The notes beneath the pieces are model-generated. The model did not search any database, was not told the origin of the DNA, and saw only the letters and a list, made by a program, of their open reading frames with translations. DNA of 64,000 nt from Tessaracoccus massiliensis (GTDB lineage: Bacteria; Actinomycetota; Actinomycetes; Propionibacteriales; Propionibacteriaceae), in NCBI RefSeq assembly GCF_000826065.2, contig NZ_LN623543.1:598144-662143 (forward strand), read 5' to 3'. The position numbers and the translations under genes were made by a program. Each line of letters starts with the position of its first letter. Positions within the stretch are counted from its first letter, which is position 1. Shown piece by piece: positions 1 through 9,828 of this stretch.

Positions 1-23
1 CTAGGCCGCTACACAACGGGGCC
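1..23 (-). tRNA. tRNA-Glu, 5' part only (cut by window edge)
   Basis: The minus strand reads GGCCCCGTTGTGTAGCGGCC at its 5' end. This fits a 7-nt acceptor arm, TT at positions 8-9 and the start of a D-arm, as in actinobacterial tRNA-Glu. The anticodon lies outside the window, so the isotype rests on 5' half similarity and on the usual Gln-Glu tRNA pairing with the neighbouring tRNA. Confidence 0.7.
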
Positions 24-80
24 CCTAGCGCGTTGGAGAGCATAACACCCTCGCCTGCTGGATGGCTAATCGCCTTCCGC

Positions 81-151
81 AGGGGTACCAGGACTCGAAC
101 CTAGACTAACGGAACCAGAAACCGTCGGGCTGCCAATTACCCCATACCCCT
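81..151 (-). tRNA. tRNA-Gln (CTG anticodon)
   Basis: On the minus strand a full cloverleaf can be folded. The acceptor AGGGGTA pairs with TACCCCT, there is a D-arm, the anticodon stem ACGGT/TCCGT holds loop TTCTGGT (anticodon CTG, reading CAG), and the T-arm is CTAGG-TTCGAGT-CCTGG. The innermost anticodon-stem pair is a U-U mismatch. No CCA is encoded after the acceptor. It is followed on the same strand by a tRNA-Glu, probably co-transcribed. Confidence 0.93.
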
Positions 152-197
152 ATGTGCCCACCGTGGTCGAGCACGAGTAGGAACTCTACACCAGCAT

Positions 198-1154
198 TTA
201 CCCGCGCCACAAATCCGGGTCAGGGGTGGTCGTGGCGAGGTTCAACTTGCGGGCCAACCACCAGGCGGCCAGGCCGAACACGGTGAAAGCCAGGATGTTC
301 CAGCCCGCTTCTGCCCAACTGATGCCGGTTACCGTGCGCAGCCCCTCCACCGTGACGCTGAACAGGGCGTAGACGTAGCTGGAGATGTTGTTGACGATGT
401 GCGCGCCGATGGCAGCCTCGAGCCCACCGGTCAACACCACCAGTGCGCCCGCCACCAGGCCGAACACCAGGCGGTGCACGAACAGCGCGGGATTCTGGAT
501 CCCGTGCATCAGGGCGAACAGGAGGGCCGAGCCGACGACACCCACCCAGGCGCGGCCGGTCGCCGAGCCGATGGCCTGCAGCAGGTAACCGCGGAAGAAA
601 AACTCCTCCGCGGCAGCCTGTAGCGGCGATGACACCGCGATCAGCAGGAGGAAGCTCACCCAGCCGGGCTGCCCGTTGGTCCACACGGGCATCTCCCCCA
701 GCCCCCACTGGGCCCAGATCACCGCGTTGAGCAGCACCGCGGCCACCACCACGGTCATCAGCAGGTACCGCCACCGCATCCCCGGCTGCACCGACGCCAA
801 CCACCGTGGGCGCAGACCGTGGACGTAGCGGGTCAGCAGCAGGGAGATGGGAATCAGGAGTGCGAGGGCCAGGTGGCCAGCGACGGGCCCGTCGGGGAGC
901 CGGTAGGCGCCGGCGTCAGCCGCGTACGCCGCCCAGTCTCCCCCACCACGCAGCGCAAACCCGATGCGCAGGAACACTTGGTTGGCCACCGGGATGAGCA
1001 GCGCGTACGCGGAGAAACCCAGCAGGATCCCGAAGACCACCGTCATGCCCAGGAACGGTCCCCTGGGCAGTACCAGCGGATAGTGCACCGCCGAGGGTGG
1101 GTCGAGTGCCTCGCCCCGGTGGAACAGGGCTGGCGCTACGGGCGCCTGGCTCAC
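198..1154 (-). CDS. CPBP (CAAX) family intramembrane metalloprotease
   Basis: A 318-aa polytopic membrane protein of the CAAX-prenyl protease 2/bacteriocin-immunity (Abi, CPBP) family, a group of membrane metalloproteases whose bacterial substrates are mostly unknown. The three family motifs are present: EExxxR at E183-E184-R188 (AAEEFFFRG), an HGIQNP motif with H217, and HIVNN with H252. These supply the expected metal-binding Glu and His. About seven or eight hydrophobic segments are visible. I chose the GTG at 1154 because it overlaps the stop of the upstream hydrolase gene as GTGA; a longer reading would run through that gene. It is the last gene of a likely cimA-hydrolase-protease transcription unit. 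The substrate is not inferable. Confidence 0.85.
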   Translation of the reverse strand: MSQAPVAPALFHRGEALDPPSAVHYPLVLPRGPFLGMTVVFGILLGFSAYALLIPVANQVFLRIGFALRGGGDWAAYAADAGAYRLPDGPVAGHLALALLIPISLLLTRYVHGLRPRWLASVQPGMRWRYLLMTVVVAAVLLNAVIWAQWGLGEMPVWTNGQPGWVSFLLLIAVSSPLQAAAEEFFFRGYLLQAIGSATGRAWVGVVGSALLFALMHGIQNPALFVHRLVFGLVAGALVVLTGGLEAAIGAHIVNNISSYVYALFSVTVEGLRTVTGISWAEAGWNILAFTVFGLAAWWLARKLNLATTTPDPDLWRG

Positions 1155-1954
1155 GCGTCGGCGACGGGGTTGCTGAGCGTACCCAGGCCGTCGATGCTCA
1201 CGTGCACCTCGTCGCCGGGCTGCATCTCGCCGACGCCGGCCGGAGTGCCGGTGAGGATGAGGTCGCCGGGCAGCAGCGTGATCGACTGCGAGATGTAGCT
1301 GACCAGCTCCGCGACGCCACGGACCATCTGCGAGGTGGCGCCGTCCTGGCGCACCTCGTCGTTCAGGCGGGTCTCGATCGTGAGATGGCCGGCCTCCTCG
1401 ATGGTGAGGTGCGTGTTCATCCACGGGCCGAGCGGCAGGAACGTGTCCGAGCCCTTGGCGCGGGCCCACTGGCCATCGGAGGACTGCCAGTCACGCGCAG
1501 TCACGTCGTTGGCGATGGTGTAGCCGAAGATCACCTCGGGCACCCGTTCGACGGGTACCTCCTTGCAGATGCGACCGATGACGATGGCGAGCTCGCCTTC
1601 ATAGTGGAGGGACTCGCAGCCAGCGGGCCGGATGATGGTGTCGTTGGGACCGATCACGGAGGTGTTGGGCTTGAAGAACAGCAGCGGCGCCTCCGGCACC
1701 TCGCCGCCCATTTCCTTGGCGTGCTCGGCGTAGTTCTTGCCGACGCCCACCACCTTGGAGCGCGGGATCACCGGCGAGAGCAGGCGCACGTCGTCGAGGT
1801 CGTGGCGCTCCCCCGTGTAGTTCACCGGCACGCCTGCCAGCGGGTCCGCGGTGAGCGCCGCGATGGTGTCGGGGTTGTCACCCCCGTCGACGGCGAGTTC
1901 GATGACCCCGTAGGCGGGGTCCTGTCCGGCCTTGGCGAAACGAGCGATACGCAT
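1151..1954 (-). CDS. Fumarylacetoacetate hydrolase (FAH) family protein
   Basis: A 267-aa cytoplasmic enzyme of the FAH superfamily, which cleaves C-C bonds, isomerises or decarboxylates 2-oxo acids using a bound divalent metal. The metal-binding stretch YEGELAIVIGR carries E119 and E121, and NDVTARDWQ around residue 150 supplies the next conserved acidic residues. VGVGKNYAEHAKEMG is the typical N-terminal signature. The start MRIARFAK at 1954 is preferred over an ATG 36 nt upstream because family members begin there. It starts 10 nt after the cimA stop and overlaps the protease gene by 4 nt. Family homologues in Actinobacteria often sit near leucine or tRNA-synthetase genes. The exact substrate is unknown; oxaloacetate decarboxylation or acylpyruvate hydrolysis are possibilities. 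Confidence 0.88.
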   Translation of the reverse strand: MRIARFAKAGQDPAYGVIELAVDGGDNPDTIAALTADPLAGVPVNYTGERHDLDDVRLLSPVIPRSKVVGVGKNYAEHAKEMGGEVPEAPLLFFKPNTSVIGPNDTIIRPAGCESLHYEGELAIVIGRICKEVPVERVPEVIFGYTIANDVTARDWQSSDGQWARAKGSDTFLPLGPWMNTHLTIEEAGHLTIETRLNDEVRQDGATSQMVRGVAELVSYISQSITLLPGDLILTGTPAGVGEMQPGDEVHVSIDGLGTLSNPVADA

Positions 1955-1964
1955 GGCCCCAAGA

Positions 1965-3569
1965 CTAGTGGGCCGTGGCCCCGTCCTCACCCTGCGCGAC
2001 GTAGGTCATGAGGCCGTAGGCGAGCGCGTCGCGCAGCGCCTCCCATGACGCCTCGATGACGTTGGTGCCCACACCCACCGTCGTCCAGGCGTAGCCGTTG
2101 TAGGCGGTGTCGATGAGCGTGCGCACCGTCGCATCGGTGCCGTGGCCTTCGTCGAGGATGCGCACCCGGTAATCGGTCAGCTCGAAATCCGCGACGGCGG
2201 GGAAGGCGTTCTCGAGCGCCGAACGCAGCGCGTGGTCCAGCGCGTTGACGGGGCCGTTACCCTCGCCCACCACCATGAAACGCTTCCCGTTGGCCGTGAG
2301 CTTCACTGTGGCCTCGGAGAGGTCCAGATTGTCGCGTTCCTCCGTGAACACGCGCCAGGACTGCACCTCGAACGGCAGTTCGAGGATGCCCAGTTCGCCG
2401 CGCAGCAGCATCTCGAAGCTGGCATCGGCCGATTCGTAGGAGTAGCCCTCCGCCTCGCGCTGCTTGACGCGGGCGGTGATGCCGGCGGCCAGTTCGCGAT
2501 CCGCGAGGTCGAAGCCGAGCTGCTCGCCCTTGATCTGGATGTTGGCGCGGCCGGCCATGTCCGAGACCAGCATGCGCATGTCGTTGCCCACCAGCGACGG
2601 GTCGATGTGCTGGTAGAGGTTCTCGTCCACCTTGATGGCCGAGGCGTGCAGCCCAGCCTTGTGCGCGAACGAGGACTGCCCGACGTAGGGCTGGCGCCCC
2701 AACAGCGGCTGGTGCGCAACCAGCGCGATGGCGTGCGCCACTCGGGTGAGGTCCTCGAGCCGCTCCGGCGGCAGGATCTCCCACCCGTACTTGAGCTGGA
2801 GGTTGGGGATCACCGCGGACAGATCGGCGTTGCCGGTGCGCTCCCCATAGCCGTTGAAGGTGCCCTGCACGTGCATCACGCCCGCCTCGACGGCGGCCAT
2901 GGTGTTGGCCACGGCACAGGCGGTGTCGTTGTGGCAGTGGATACCCAGGTTGGCGCCGGTGGCCGCGGCGGCCTCCACCACCTCCGCCATCCAGCTGGGC
3001 AGCATCCCACCGTTGGTGTCGCACAGGACGACCACCTCGGCGCCCGCATCGTGGGCCGTGCGGACCACCTGGAGCGCGTACTCGGGGTTGGCGCGGTAGC
3101 CGTCGAAGAAGTGCTCGCAGTCCACGAAGACGCGCCTGCCCTGGCTGCGGAGGTACTCGACCGTGTCGCGGACCATCTCGAGGTTCTCCTCGAGGGTGGT
3201 GCGCAGCGCTCGGGAGACGTGCTCGTCGTGCGACTTGGCCACGATGCAGATGTACTCGGTGCCCGCATCGACGAGGGCCTGCGTCAGGGCGTCGTCGGCC
3301 GCCTTCGCGCCCGCCTTGCGGGTGGCGCCGAACGCGACGAGCTTCGAATTCTGCAGGCCCAGGCCTTGGGCGCGCTGGAAGAACTCGGTGTCGTTGGGGT
3401 TGGCGCCCGGCCAGCCACCCTCGATGAAGTGGACGCCCAACTCATCCAGGTAGCCGGCAATTTTCAGCTTGTCCTCGACCGAGAGGTGCAGGCCTTCCTG
3501 CTGCGCGCCGTCGCGCAGGGAGGTGTCGAAGACATGGAACTCGGCAGGTTGCACCGGCAGGCTCGGCAT
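1965..3569 (-). CDS. cimA: (R)-citramalate synthase
   Basis: A 534-aa enzyme of the HMGL-like/2-isopropylmalate synthase superfamily. The length, the N-terminal DTSLRDGAQQEG motif and the C-terminal LeuA-type regulatory domain (from about residue 400) match the CimA branch (TIGR00977) rather than LeuA or homocitrate synthase. CimA condenses pyruvate with acetyl-CoA to citramalate, the first step of a threonine-independent route to 2-oxobutyrate and isoleucine. The TIM barrel holds the metal-binding HCHNDTACAVAN stretch. The start at 3569 has GGAGAG 4 nt upstream; a 27-codon N-terminal extension is possible but unlikely. It is divergent from leuB, whose product also acts in this pathway. Feedback control by isoleucine through the C-terminal domain is known for the family, not shown here. 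Confidence 0.93.
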   Translation of the reverse strand: MPSLPVQPAEFHVFDTSLRDGAQQEGLHLSVEDKLKIAGYLDELGVHFIEGGWPGANPNDTEFFQRAQGLGLQNSKLVAFGATRKAGAKAADDALTQALVDAGTEYICIVAKSHDEHVSRALRTTLEENLEMVRDTVEYLRSQGRRVFVDCEHFFDGYRANPEYALQVVRTAHDAGAEVVVLCDTNGGMLPSWMAEVVEAAAATGANLGIHCHNDTACAVANTMAAVEAGVMHVQGTFNGYGERTGNADLSAVIPNLQLKYGWEILPPERLEDLTRVAHAIALVAHQPLLGRQPYVGQSSFAHKAGLHASAIKVDENLYQHIDPSLVGNDMRMLVSDMAGRANIQIKGEQLGFDLADRELAAGITARVKQREAEGYSYESADASFEMLLRGELGILELPFEVQSWRVFTEERDNLDLSEATVKLTANGKRFMVVGEGNGPVNALDHALRSALENAFPAVADFELTDYRVRILDEGHGTDATVRTLIDTAYNGYAWTTVGVGTNVIEASWEALRDALAYGLMTYVAQGEDGATAH

Positions 3570-3684
3570 GGTCTCTCCAGTCGGTTGGGATCTGTGGGAA
3601 CAATACGCTGTCCACACCCTCCCTCCATGTCTCAACCAGTGGACGGACACCTGAGACGCCGAGCCCGGTCAGACGCGGCTCGCG

Positions 3685-3690
3685 TAGTGT
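3685..3690 (+). promoter_or_regulatory. Putative -10 box of leuB (leaderless)
   Basis: TAGTGT lies exactly 6 nt before the leuB ATG. No Shine-Dalgarno sequence is visible, so the mRNA may be leaderless, as is common in Actinobacteria. No good -35 is seen. Confidence 0.4.
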
Positions 3691-3696
3691 TCCGCC

Positions 3697-4749
3697 ATGA
3701 CTTCAGCGAAGATCGCCGTGATCGGCGGAGACGGTATCGGCCCCGAGGTGACCGCGGAGGCGCTCAAGGCACTCACAGCCGTGGCCGGGGCTGACACCTT
3801 CGAGTTCGTCGACTACGACCTGGGCGCCGAACGCTGGCAGCGCACCGGCGAGGTGCTGCCGGATTCCGTCCTCGAGGAGCTCAAGGGCGTCGACGCGATC
3901 GTGCTGGGCGCCGTCGGCGCCGCCCCCGGCTCGAAGGCGATCCCCAGCGGCCTGCTTGAGCGCGGCCTGCTGCTGAAGCTGCGCTTCGCGTTCGACCACG
4001 CCGTCAACCTGCGCCCCTCCAAGCTGTATCCGGGGGTGCCCACTCCCCTGGCCCCCCACGTCGTCCAGGGCAAGGACGTCGACTTCGTCGTCGTGCGCGA
4101 GGGCACCGAGGGTCTCTACTGCGGCAACGGCGGCGCGGTGCGCACCGGCACGCCGCACGAACTGGCCACCGAGGTCTCCGTCAACACCGCCTACGGCGTG
4201 GAGCGCGTGGTGCGCGACGCCTACCGCCGCGCCCAGTCGCGCCGCGGCCACCTCACTCTCCTGCACAAGCACAACGTGCTGGTCAACGCCGGCAGCCTGT
4301 GGAACCGAATCTTCACCGAGGTCGGTGAGGAGTTCCCGGACGTCCAGACGAAGTACCTGCACATCGACGCGGCGATGATCGCCCTGGTCGTCGACCCGGC
4401 GCAGTTCGACGTGATCGTCACCGACAACCTCTTCGGCGACATCGTGACCGATCTGGCCGCCGCCGTCACCGGCGGCATCGGGCTGGCGGCCTCAGCCAAC
4501 ATCAACCCCAGCGGCGAGTTCCCGTCGATGTTCGAGCCGGTGCACGGCTCCGCGCCGGACATCGCCGGCCAGGGCATCGCTGACCCGACGGCGGCCATCT
4601 CCTCGATGGCGCTGCTGCTCGACCACCTGGGCAAGCCCGAACTCGCCCAACGGGTCGACGACGCGGTCACCGCCGACATCGTCGCCCGCGGAAACGATCG
4701 GCTCCCCACCACCACGATCGGCGACCGGATCGCCGAGCGGCTGGCCTAG
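3697..4749 (+). CDS. leuB: 3-isopropylmalate dehydrogenase
   Basis: A 350-aa NAD-dependent beta-decarboxylating dehydrogenase of the isocitrate/isopropylmalate family. The N-terminus [13 protein letters not shown], the substrate-arginine region ([19 protein letters not shown]), [11 protein letters not shown], and the metal-binding Asp motif [14 protein letters not shown] followed by [12 protein letters not shown] are all present. It oxidises 3-isopropylmalate to the leucine 2-oxo acid precursor, and in the citramalate route it also oxidises D-erythro-3-methylmalate to 2-oxobutyrate. That dual role fits its position head-to-head with cimA across 127 bp. It converges with mgtE with 4 bp between the two stops. 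Confidence 0.95.
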   Translation: MTSAKIAVIGGDGIGPEVTAEALKALTAVAGADTFEFVDYDLGAERWQRTGEVLPDSVLEELKGVDAIVLGAVGAAPGSKAIPSGLLERGLLLKLRFAFDHAVNLRPSKLYPGVPTPLAPHVVQGKDVDFVVVREGTEGLYCGNGGAVRTGTPHELATEVSVNTAYGVERVVRDAYRRAQSRRGHLTLLHKHNVLVNAGSLWNRIFTEVGEEFPDVQTKYLHIDAAMIALVVDPAQFDVIVTDNLFGDIVTDLAAAVTGGIGLAASANINPSGEFPSMFEPVHGSAPDIAGQGIADPTAAISSMALLLDHLGKPELAQRVDDAVTADIVARGNDRLPTTTIGDRIAERLA

Positions 4750-4753
4750 GCGC

Positions 4754-6118
4754 TCACACGCCGAGGATCAGCTTGGCGATGCCGAAGTAGATCAGCAGGC
4801 CGGTGGCGTCGACCAGCGTGGTGACCAGCGGCGCAGACACCACGGCCGGGTCGATGCCCGCCCTCTTGGCGAGCAGCGGCATGGCGCCGCCGATAGTGGC
4901 CGCCCAGGCGCAGACGAGCACCAACGAGAGGGCCACGACGAGCGCGATCTTCGGGCCGACGAACAGCGTGCCCACACCCATGCCCAACAGGGCCAGCATC
5001 AGGCCGAGCAACACACCAACTCGCAACTCGCGCCAGACCACCTGCGGCAGGTCGGAGAAACGCAGCTCGCCGATGGCCTGGGCGCGCACCGACGCCGTCG
5101 CGGCCTGGGAGCCGGCGTTGCCGCCAGCGCCGATCAGCATGGGGATGAACAGCGCAAGTTGCGCCACCTGCACGAGCGTCGCCTCGAACGCCTGCGTGAC
5201 GCTGACGGTGAGGGTCGCGGCCACCAGCAGCAGCGAGAGCCACAGCGCCCGGTAGCGCGCCAGCCGGAACACGCCGACGGCAACGTAGTGACCCGCCCAC
5301 GGCGCAGAGCCCGATTGGAGCGCGGTGTCCTCGGTGTCGGCCTCCTCGATGATCTCGATGGCATCGTCGAGGGAGAGCATGCCGACGAGGCGGCCCTCGC
5401 TGTCGACCACCAGCATGTTGTAGGCGTTGGTCTCGCGCATCAGCCGCGAGGCGTCCTCGGCGGATTCGGTGGCCTGCACCATCACCGCGTCGGGGTCCAG
5501 CAGGTCGTGCACGGGCGTGCCCCCGTCGGCGGTGACGAGCGCACCCAGCTCGACGACGCCCAGCACGTGGCGGCCCTCATCCACAGCGGCGAGGGTGTAG
5601 ACATTCTCGGCGTGCTGCCCCTTGCGCTGCACCACCGTCAGAGCCTCCGCTGCGGTGGCGTGCGCCGGCACGGCGAGCACCTCCGGGGTCATCACGCGCC
5701 CGACGGAGCCCTTGGGGAAGCCCAGCAGCGTGGCCGTCATGGCCCGCTCGCTGGGGCTCAACCCCGCCAGCACCCGCTTGACCACCTTCGCGGGCGCCTC
5801 GTGCAGCATCCTGGCCCGGTCGTCGGGGTCCATGCCCTCCACGAGGTCCTGGAAGGGGCCCTCGCGCAACGATTCCAGCAGGCGCTGCTGGTCGAACGGG
5901 GAGAGCTCCTCGAACACCTCGATCCCGCTGTCCTTCTCCAGCAGGCGGAACGCCACGGCCATCGCGACGTCCTCGAGCCGCCCGAGCTCGCCGCCGATCA
6001 CGTGATCGGGCTGGCGGGCCAGCAGCGCCGCGGCGTCGTCGAGACGCTGCTCGTCGATCAGCCTGGTGAGGTTGTCCACGAACTCGTCCTCGATCACGGA
6101 TGCGTCGTCGCGCGCCAT
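4754..6118 (-). CDS. mgtE: Magnesium transporter MgtE
   Basis: A 454-aa Mg2+ channel/transporter. The cytosolic MgtE N-domain (superhelical repeats with SPFDQQRLLESL) occupies about residues 20-130. Two CBS domains follow (about 135-255, including VLAVPAHATAAEAL and LVVDSEGRLVGML). The C-terminal pore domain has about five helices, with the conserved GGNAGSQAA signature near residue 350 and another helix pair in LLAKRAGIDPAVVSAP. The ATG at 6118 is preceded by GGAAGG; an upstream in-frame ATG would add 28 residues the family does not have. In known MgtE proteins Mg2+ binding to the N and CBS domains closes the pore. It is divergent from the sigma-factor gene. No Mg2+ riboswitch is recognisable in the 101-bp spacer. 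Confidence 0.94.
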   Translation of the reverse strand: MARDDASVIEDEFVDNLTRLIDEQRLDDAAALLARQPDHVIGGELGRLEDVAMAVAFRLLEKDSGIEVFEELSPFDQQRLLESLREGPFQDLVEGMDPDDRARMLHEAPAKVVKRVLAGLSPSERAMTATLLGFPKGSVGRVMTPEVLAVPAHATAAEALTVVQRKGQHAENVYTLAAVDEGRHVLGVVELGALVTADGGTPVHDLLDPDAVMVQATESAEDASRLMRETNAYNMLVVDSEGRLVGMLSLDDAIEIIEEADTEDTALQSGSAPWAGHYVAVGVFRLARYRALWLSLLLVAATLTVSVTQAFEATLVQVAQLALFIPMLIGAGGNAGSQAATASVRAQAIGELRFSDLPQVVWRELRVGVLLGLMLALLGMGVGTLFVGPKIALVVALSLVLVCAWAATIGGAMPLLAKRAGIDPAVVSAPLVTTLVDATGLLIYFGIAKLILGV

Positions 6119-6219
6119 GTCACCTTCCTCCGCCTCGGTCTGGGGCGACCTGTCACACAGGCCACCTCCCGCAACGTAGTACCGGGTGAGACGATTCACC
6201 AAGGAAGTGAGGGCCGAAG

Positions 6220-6711
6220 ATGGCCGAACGCAGCGGCTTCGACGCCTGGGCTCGCCATGCGAGCCCGGGGCTGTTCCGTCGTGCTCGGCTCCTGACCCCA
6301 GACTGGCACGCGGCCCAGGACCTCTTGCAGGAGACCCTCACCCAGCTCTTCGTGAAGTGGGACCGCGTGGACCTGGGCAACCAGCCGGAGGCCTACGCCC
6401 GCACCACGATGTTCCACCTGTTCGTCTCGCGACGCCGCCGACGCAGCTCCCACGAGCTCGCCAGCGACGACCTGCCCGAGCTGATCTCCCCCACCGCCGA
6501 CGCCTCGGCCCGGATCGATCTGGCCCGCGCTCTGGCCGACCTCAAGCCCACCGAACGGGCGGTGATCGTCGCCCGCTACGTCGACGACCTGCCCGTCGCC
6601 GACGTGGCACGCCTCGTCGGCCGCTCGGAGGCCTGGGTTCGCCAGACCGCCTCGCGCACCCTCACCAGGATGCGCACCTCCCCGCACTTCGCCCCCGCGT
6701 TCCAGGAGTAG
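6220..6711 (+). CDS. ECF/SigE-family RNA polymerase sigma factor
   Basis: A 163-aa sigma-70 family protein with only regions 2 and 4, like the actinobacterial SigE-family group. Region 2 (about residues 10-75) contains DLLQETLTQLFVKW and PEAYARTTMFHLFVSRRRR. Region 4 (about 100-155) contains LKPTERAVIVARYVDDL, LPVADVARLVGRSE and the recognition-helix segment WVRQTASRTLTRMR. The start ATG has AGTGAGGG upstream. The next gene begins 2 nt after the stop, with its AGGAG inside this gene's last codons, so the two are translationally coupled. Such pairs usually are a sigma factor and its membrane-bound regulator. The regulon and inducing signal are not visible. Confidence 0.88.
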   Translation: MAERSGFDAWARHASPGLFRRARLLTPDWHAAQDLLQETLTQLFVKWDRVDLGNQPEAYARTTMFHLFVSRRRRRSSHELASDDLPELISPTADASARIDLARALADLKPTERAVIVARYVDDLPVADVARLVGRSEAWVRQTASRTLTRMRTSPHFAPAFQE

Positions 6712-6713
6712 AG

Positions 6714-7556
6714 ATGAACCACCGCACCGAACTGACCCCCCACGAGATCGACGACATCGTCGTCGCCGCCAGGAAGCGCGGTGGACGCAGGCTCGCCGTC
6801 CGCCGCGTCGGCTCCACCGTCGCCGCGATGGCGCTGGTCGCCGGCCTGGGCGTCGGCACTTTCACCCTGGTGGACCGCAACAACGACGCCGTTGCCCCCG
6901 GAGACCAGCCGCCCTCCGTCACCCAGAGCGAGGGCCCTCCGCCTCTGGGGGAGGAGCAGTCCCAGCGCAAGGCGGAGGAGGAAGCCAGGCGCGTGGCAGA
7001 GAAGGTCGCGGCCGAGCGGAAGGTGGTCGAGGAACACGTCCGCAACGCCAGGACCACAGAGGAGAAGAACGCCCTGGTGTCGGAGATCGCCCTCAACCTC
7101 CTCCCCGAGGGCGCCAAGTACCGCTCTGGACCGGGCCAAGACCTCGGGGAGGCCGCGCCGTACCAGCCGCCGTCGGCGAGCTGGATCATGGAGGACGACC
7201 TCGGCGCGCTGGCGGTGAGCGTGCAGCTGCGCGAGGTCGACCCGGGTGGCGGGTGCGTCGCCCCTGTGTGCACCGAGGTGGATGTCGACGGCGGCGTCGT
7301 CATGGTGCTCGACGGCGCGGCCGACGGGAAGTCGGGCCAGCAGATGGCGTGGCAGCTCGTCCGGGACGACGGGTACGAGATCGTTCTCACCCTGAGCAAC
7401 CGGACCGTCATGGAGTACACCGACGGCTCGAAGAGCGAAGAGTTCACCCGCGAGGGGCCGCTGCCCATGGACACGGACGACGCGGTCGCGTTCCTGACCG
7501 ATCCGGCCTGGGAGCCCGCCGTGGCGGCCGAGGCCGCCAGCCCCACGCTGAAGTAG
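6714..7556 (+). CDS. Single-pass membrane protein coupled to the sigma factor, putative anti-sigma factor
   Basis: A 280-aa protein with a short cytoplasmic N-terminus (about 30 aa, RGGRRLAVRRVG just before the membrane), one transmembrane helix at about residues 32-52, a Pro-rich linker, a charged helical stretch predicted as coiled coil (about residues 82-125), and an extracytoplasmic domain containing a Cys pair (GGCVAPVC). No zinc-containing anti-sigma HxxxCxxC motif is present in the N-terminus. The role is inferred from the 2-nt spacing to the sigma gene and the topology, not from sequence similarity. A strong terminator follows at 7574-7602, closing a two-gene operon. It could instead be an unrelated cell-envelope protein. 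Confidence 0.7.
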   Translation: MNHRTELTPHEIDDIVVAARKRGGRRLAVRRVGSTVAAMALVAGLGVGTFTLVDRNNDAVAPGDQPPSVTQSEGPPPLGEEQSQRKAEEEARRVAEKVAAERKVVEEHVRNARTTEEKNALVSEIALNLLPEGAKYRSGPGQDLGEAAPYQPPSASWIMEDDLGALAVSVQLREVDPGGGCVAPVCTEVDVDGGVVMVLDGAADGKSGQQMAWQLVRDDGYEIVLTLSNRTVMEYTDGSKSEEFTREGPLPMDTDDAVAFLTDPAWEPAVAAEAASPTLK

Positions 7557-7573
7557 CCGCCAGGCCCTTAGAG

Positions 7574-7605
7574 CCACCTGCCGGGACCACCCCGGCAGGT
7601 GGTTT
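7574..7605 (+). terminator. Intrinsic terminator of the sigma factor operon
   Basis: A perfect 12-bp stem, CCACCTGCCGGG/CCCGGCAGGTGG, with loop ACCAC is followed by TTT. It lies 17 nt after the stop of the putative anti-sigma gene. Confidence 0.85.
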
Positions 7606-7674
7606 CCGGCGTTCGCCCGGAAAACCCGCAGGGCGGCCGGTAACGTGGAAGCCCCCGATCCACAGGAGACGACG

Positions 7675-8142
7675 ATGCTCATCACGACCTACCTCCGTGA
7701 CCACCACATGGGTTCAGCCGCAGGGGTCGATTTCTTCCGGCGGGTGGCCGAAACCCACGGCGAGCGGGAGGTCCGCGACGCCGTCGGCCGGCTGGCCGAT
7801 GAGATCGAGGAGGACCAGGCGGCGCTGCAGGAGATCCTCGACAGCTTCGACGCCAGCCCCAATCCCGTCAAGGACGTGCTCGCCAAGGTGGGTGAGAAGG
7901 CGGCCCGGCTCAAACCCAATCAGCGCCTGGGCTCTCGCTCCCCACTCTCCGACGTGCTGGACCTCGAGGTCCTCACCGACGCGGTACACGCCAAGTCACG
8001 CGGCTGGCAGATCCTGCTCGAGCTCGACCACCCGAACCTGGACCGCGAGCGGTTGCAACAACTGTTCGACCGGGCGCGCCGCCAGGAGGAGGAGCTTGAG
8101 GCCCTCTGGCTGCAGCAGGCGCCGAAGCTGCTGGCCGAATAG
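7675..8142 (+). CDS. Conserved hypothetical protein, all-helical
   Basis: A 155-aa soluble protein I do not recognise by name. It is rich in charged, helix-forming residues with no signal peptide or membrane segment. The pattern YLRDHHMGSAAGVDFFRRV at the N-terminus, repeated Glu/Arg-rich helices and a C-terminal RRQEEELEALWLQQ helix suggest a four-helix-bundle-like fold, similar in outline to ferritin-like or hemerythrin-like proteins, but no metal-ligand set is evident. The ATG at 7675 is chosen because AGGAG sits 6 nt upstream; an in-frame ATG 30 nt earlier lacks one. A TAACGT hexamer at 7640-7645 could be its -10 box. It ends in a bidirectional terminator shared with ilvC. Confidence 0.75.
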   Translation: MLITTYLRDHHMGSAAGVDFFRRVAETHGEREVRDAVGRLADEIEEDQAALQEILDSFDASPNPVKDVLAKVGEKAARLKPNQRLGSRSPLSDVLDLEVLTDAVHAKSRGWQILLELDHPNLDRERLQQLFDRARRQEEELEALWLQQAPKLLAE

Positions 8143-8152
8143 AAGGACGAAG

Positions 8153-8195
8153 AAAACCCCGAGCACTCCAGGTTGTCTGGAGCGCTCGGGGGTTT
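8153..8195. terminator. Bidirectional intrinsic terminator
   Basis: Stem CCCCGAGC-A-CTCCAG / CTGGAG-C-GCTCGGGG (one mismatch) with loop GTTGT. AAAA lies on the left and GTTT on the right, so it can stop transcripts of both the upstream plus-strand gene and the convergent ilvC. Confidence 0.9.
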
Positions 8196-8205
8196 CGGTT
8201 CAGGG

Positions 8206-8241
8206 CCCTTCGACCAGCCGCGAGCGGCTGGCTCAGGGACC
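8206..8241. repeat. Dispersed intergenic repeat, copy a (CCTTCGAC...GGCTCAGGGACC)
   Basis: CCCTTCGACCAGC...GGCTGGCTCAGGG with an inner perfect hairpin CCAGCCG-CGAG-CGGCTGG. Related sequences occur at 25196, 58792, 59763 and 62188. It lies just beyond the 3' end of ilvC. Confidence 0.6.
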
Positions 8242-8249
8242 GGCGTCGA

Positions 8250-9824
<1,575 letters not shown>

Positions 9825-9828
<4 letters not shown>

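Noticed and set aside
198-1469. A longer form of the CAAX protease starting at 1469
   Set aside because: The extra N-terminus runs through the FAH gene in another frame, with low-complexity Arg-rich translation. The GTG at 1154 overlapping the stop is better.
2142-3794. A 550-codon plus-strand ORF opposite cimA
   Set aside because: It is the complement of cimA, rich in Val/Leu/Arg/His/Gly/Asp as expected from a GC-rich antisense frame, with no family similarity.
6119-6219. Possible Mg2+ riboswitch before mgtE
   Set aside because: The 101-bp divergent spacer has no M-box or ykkC-like structure I can recognise.
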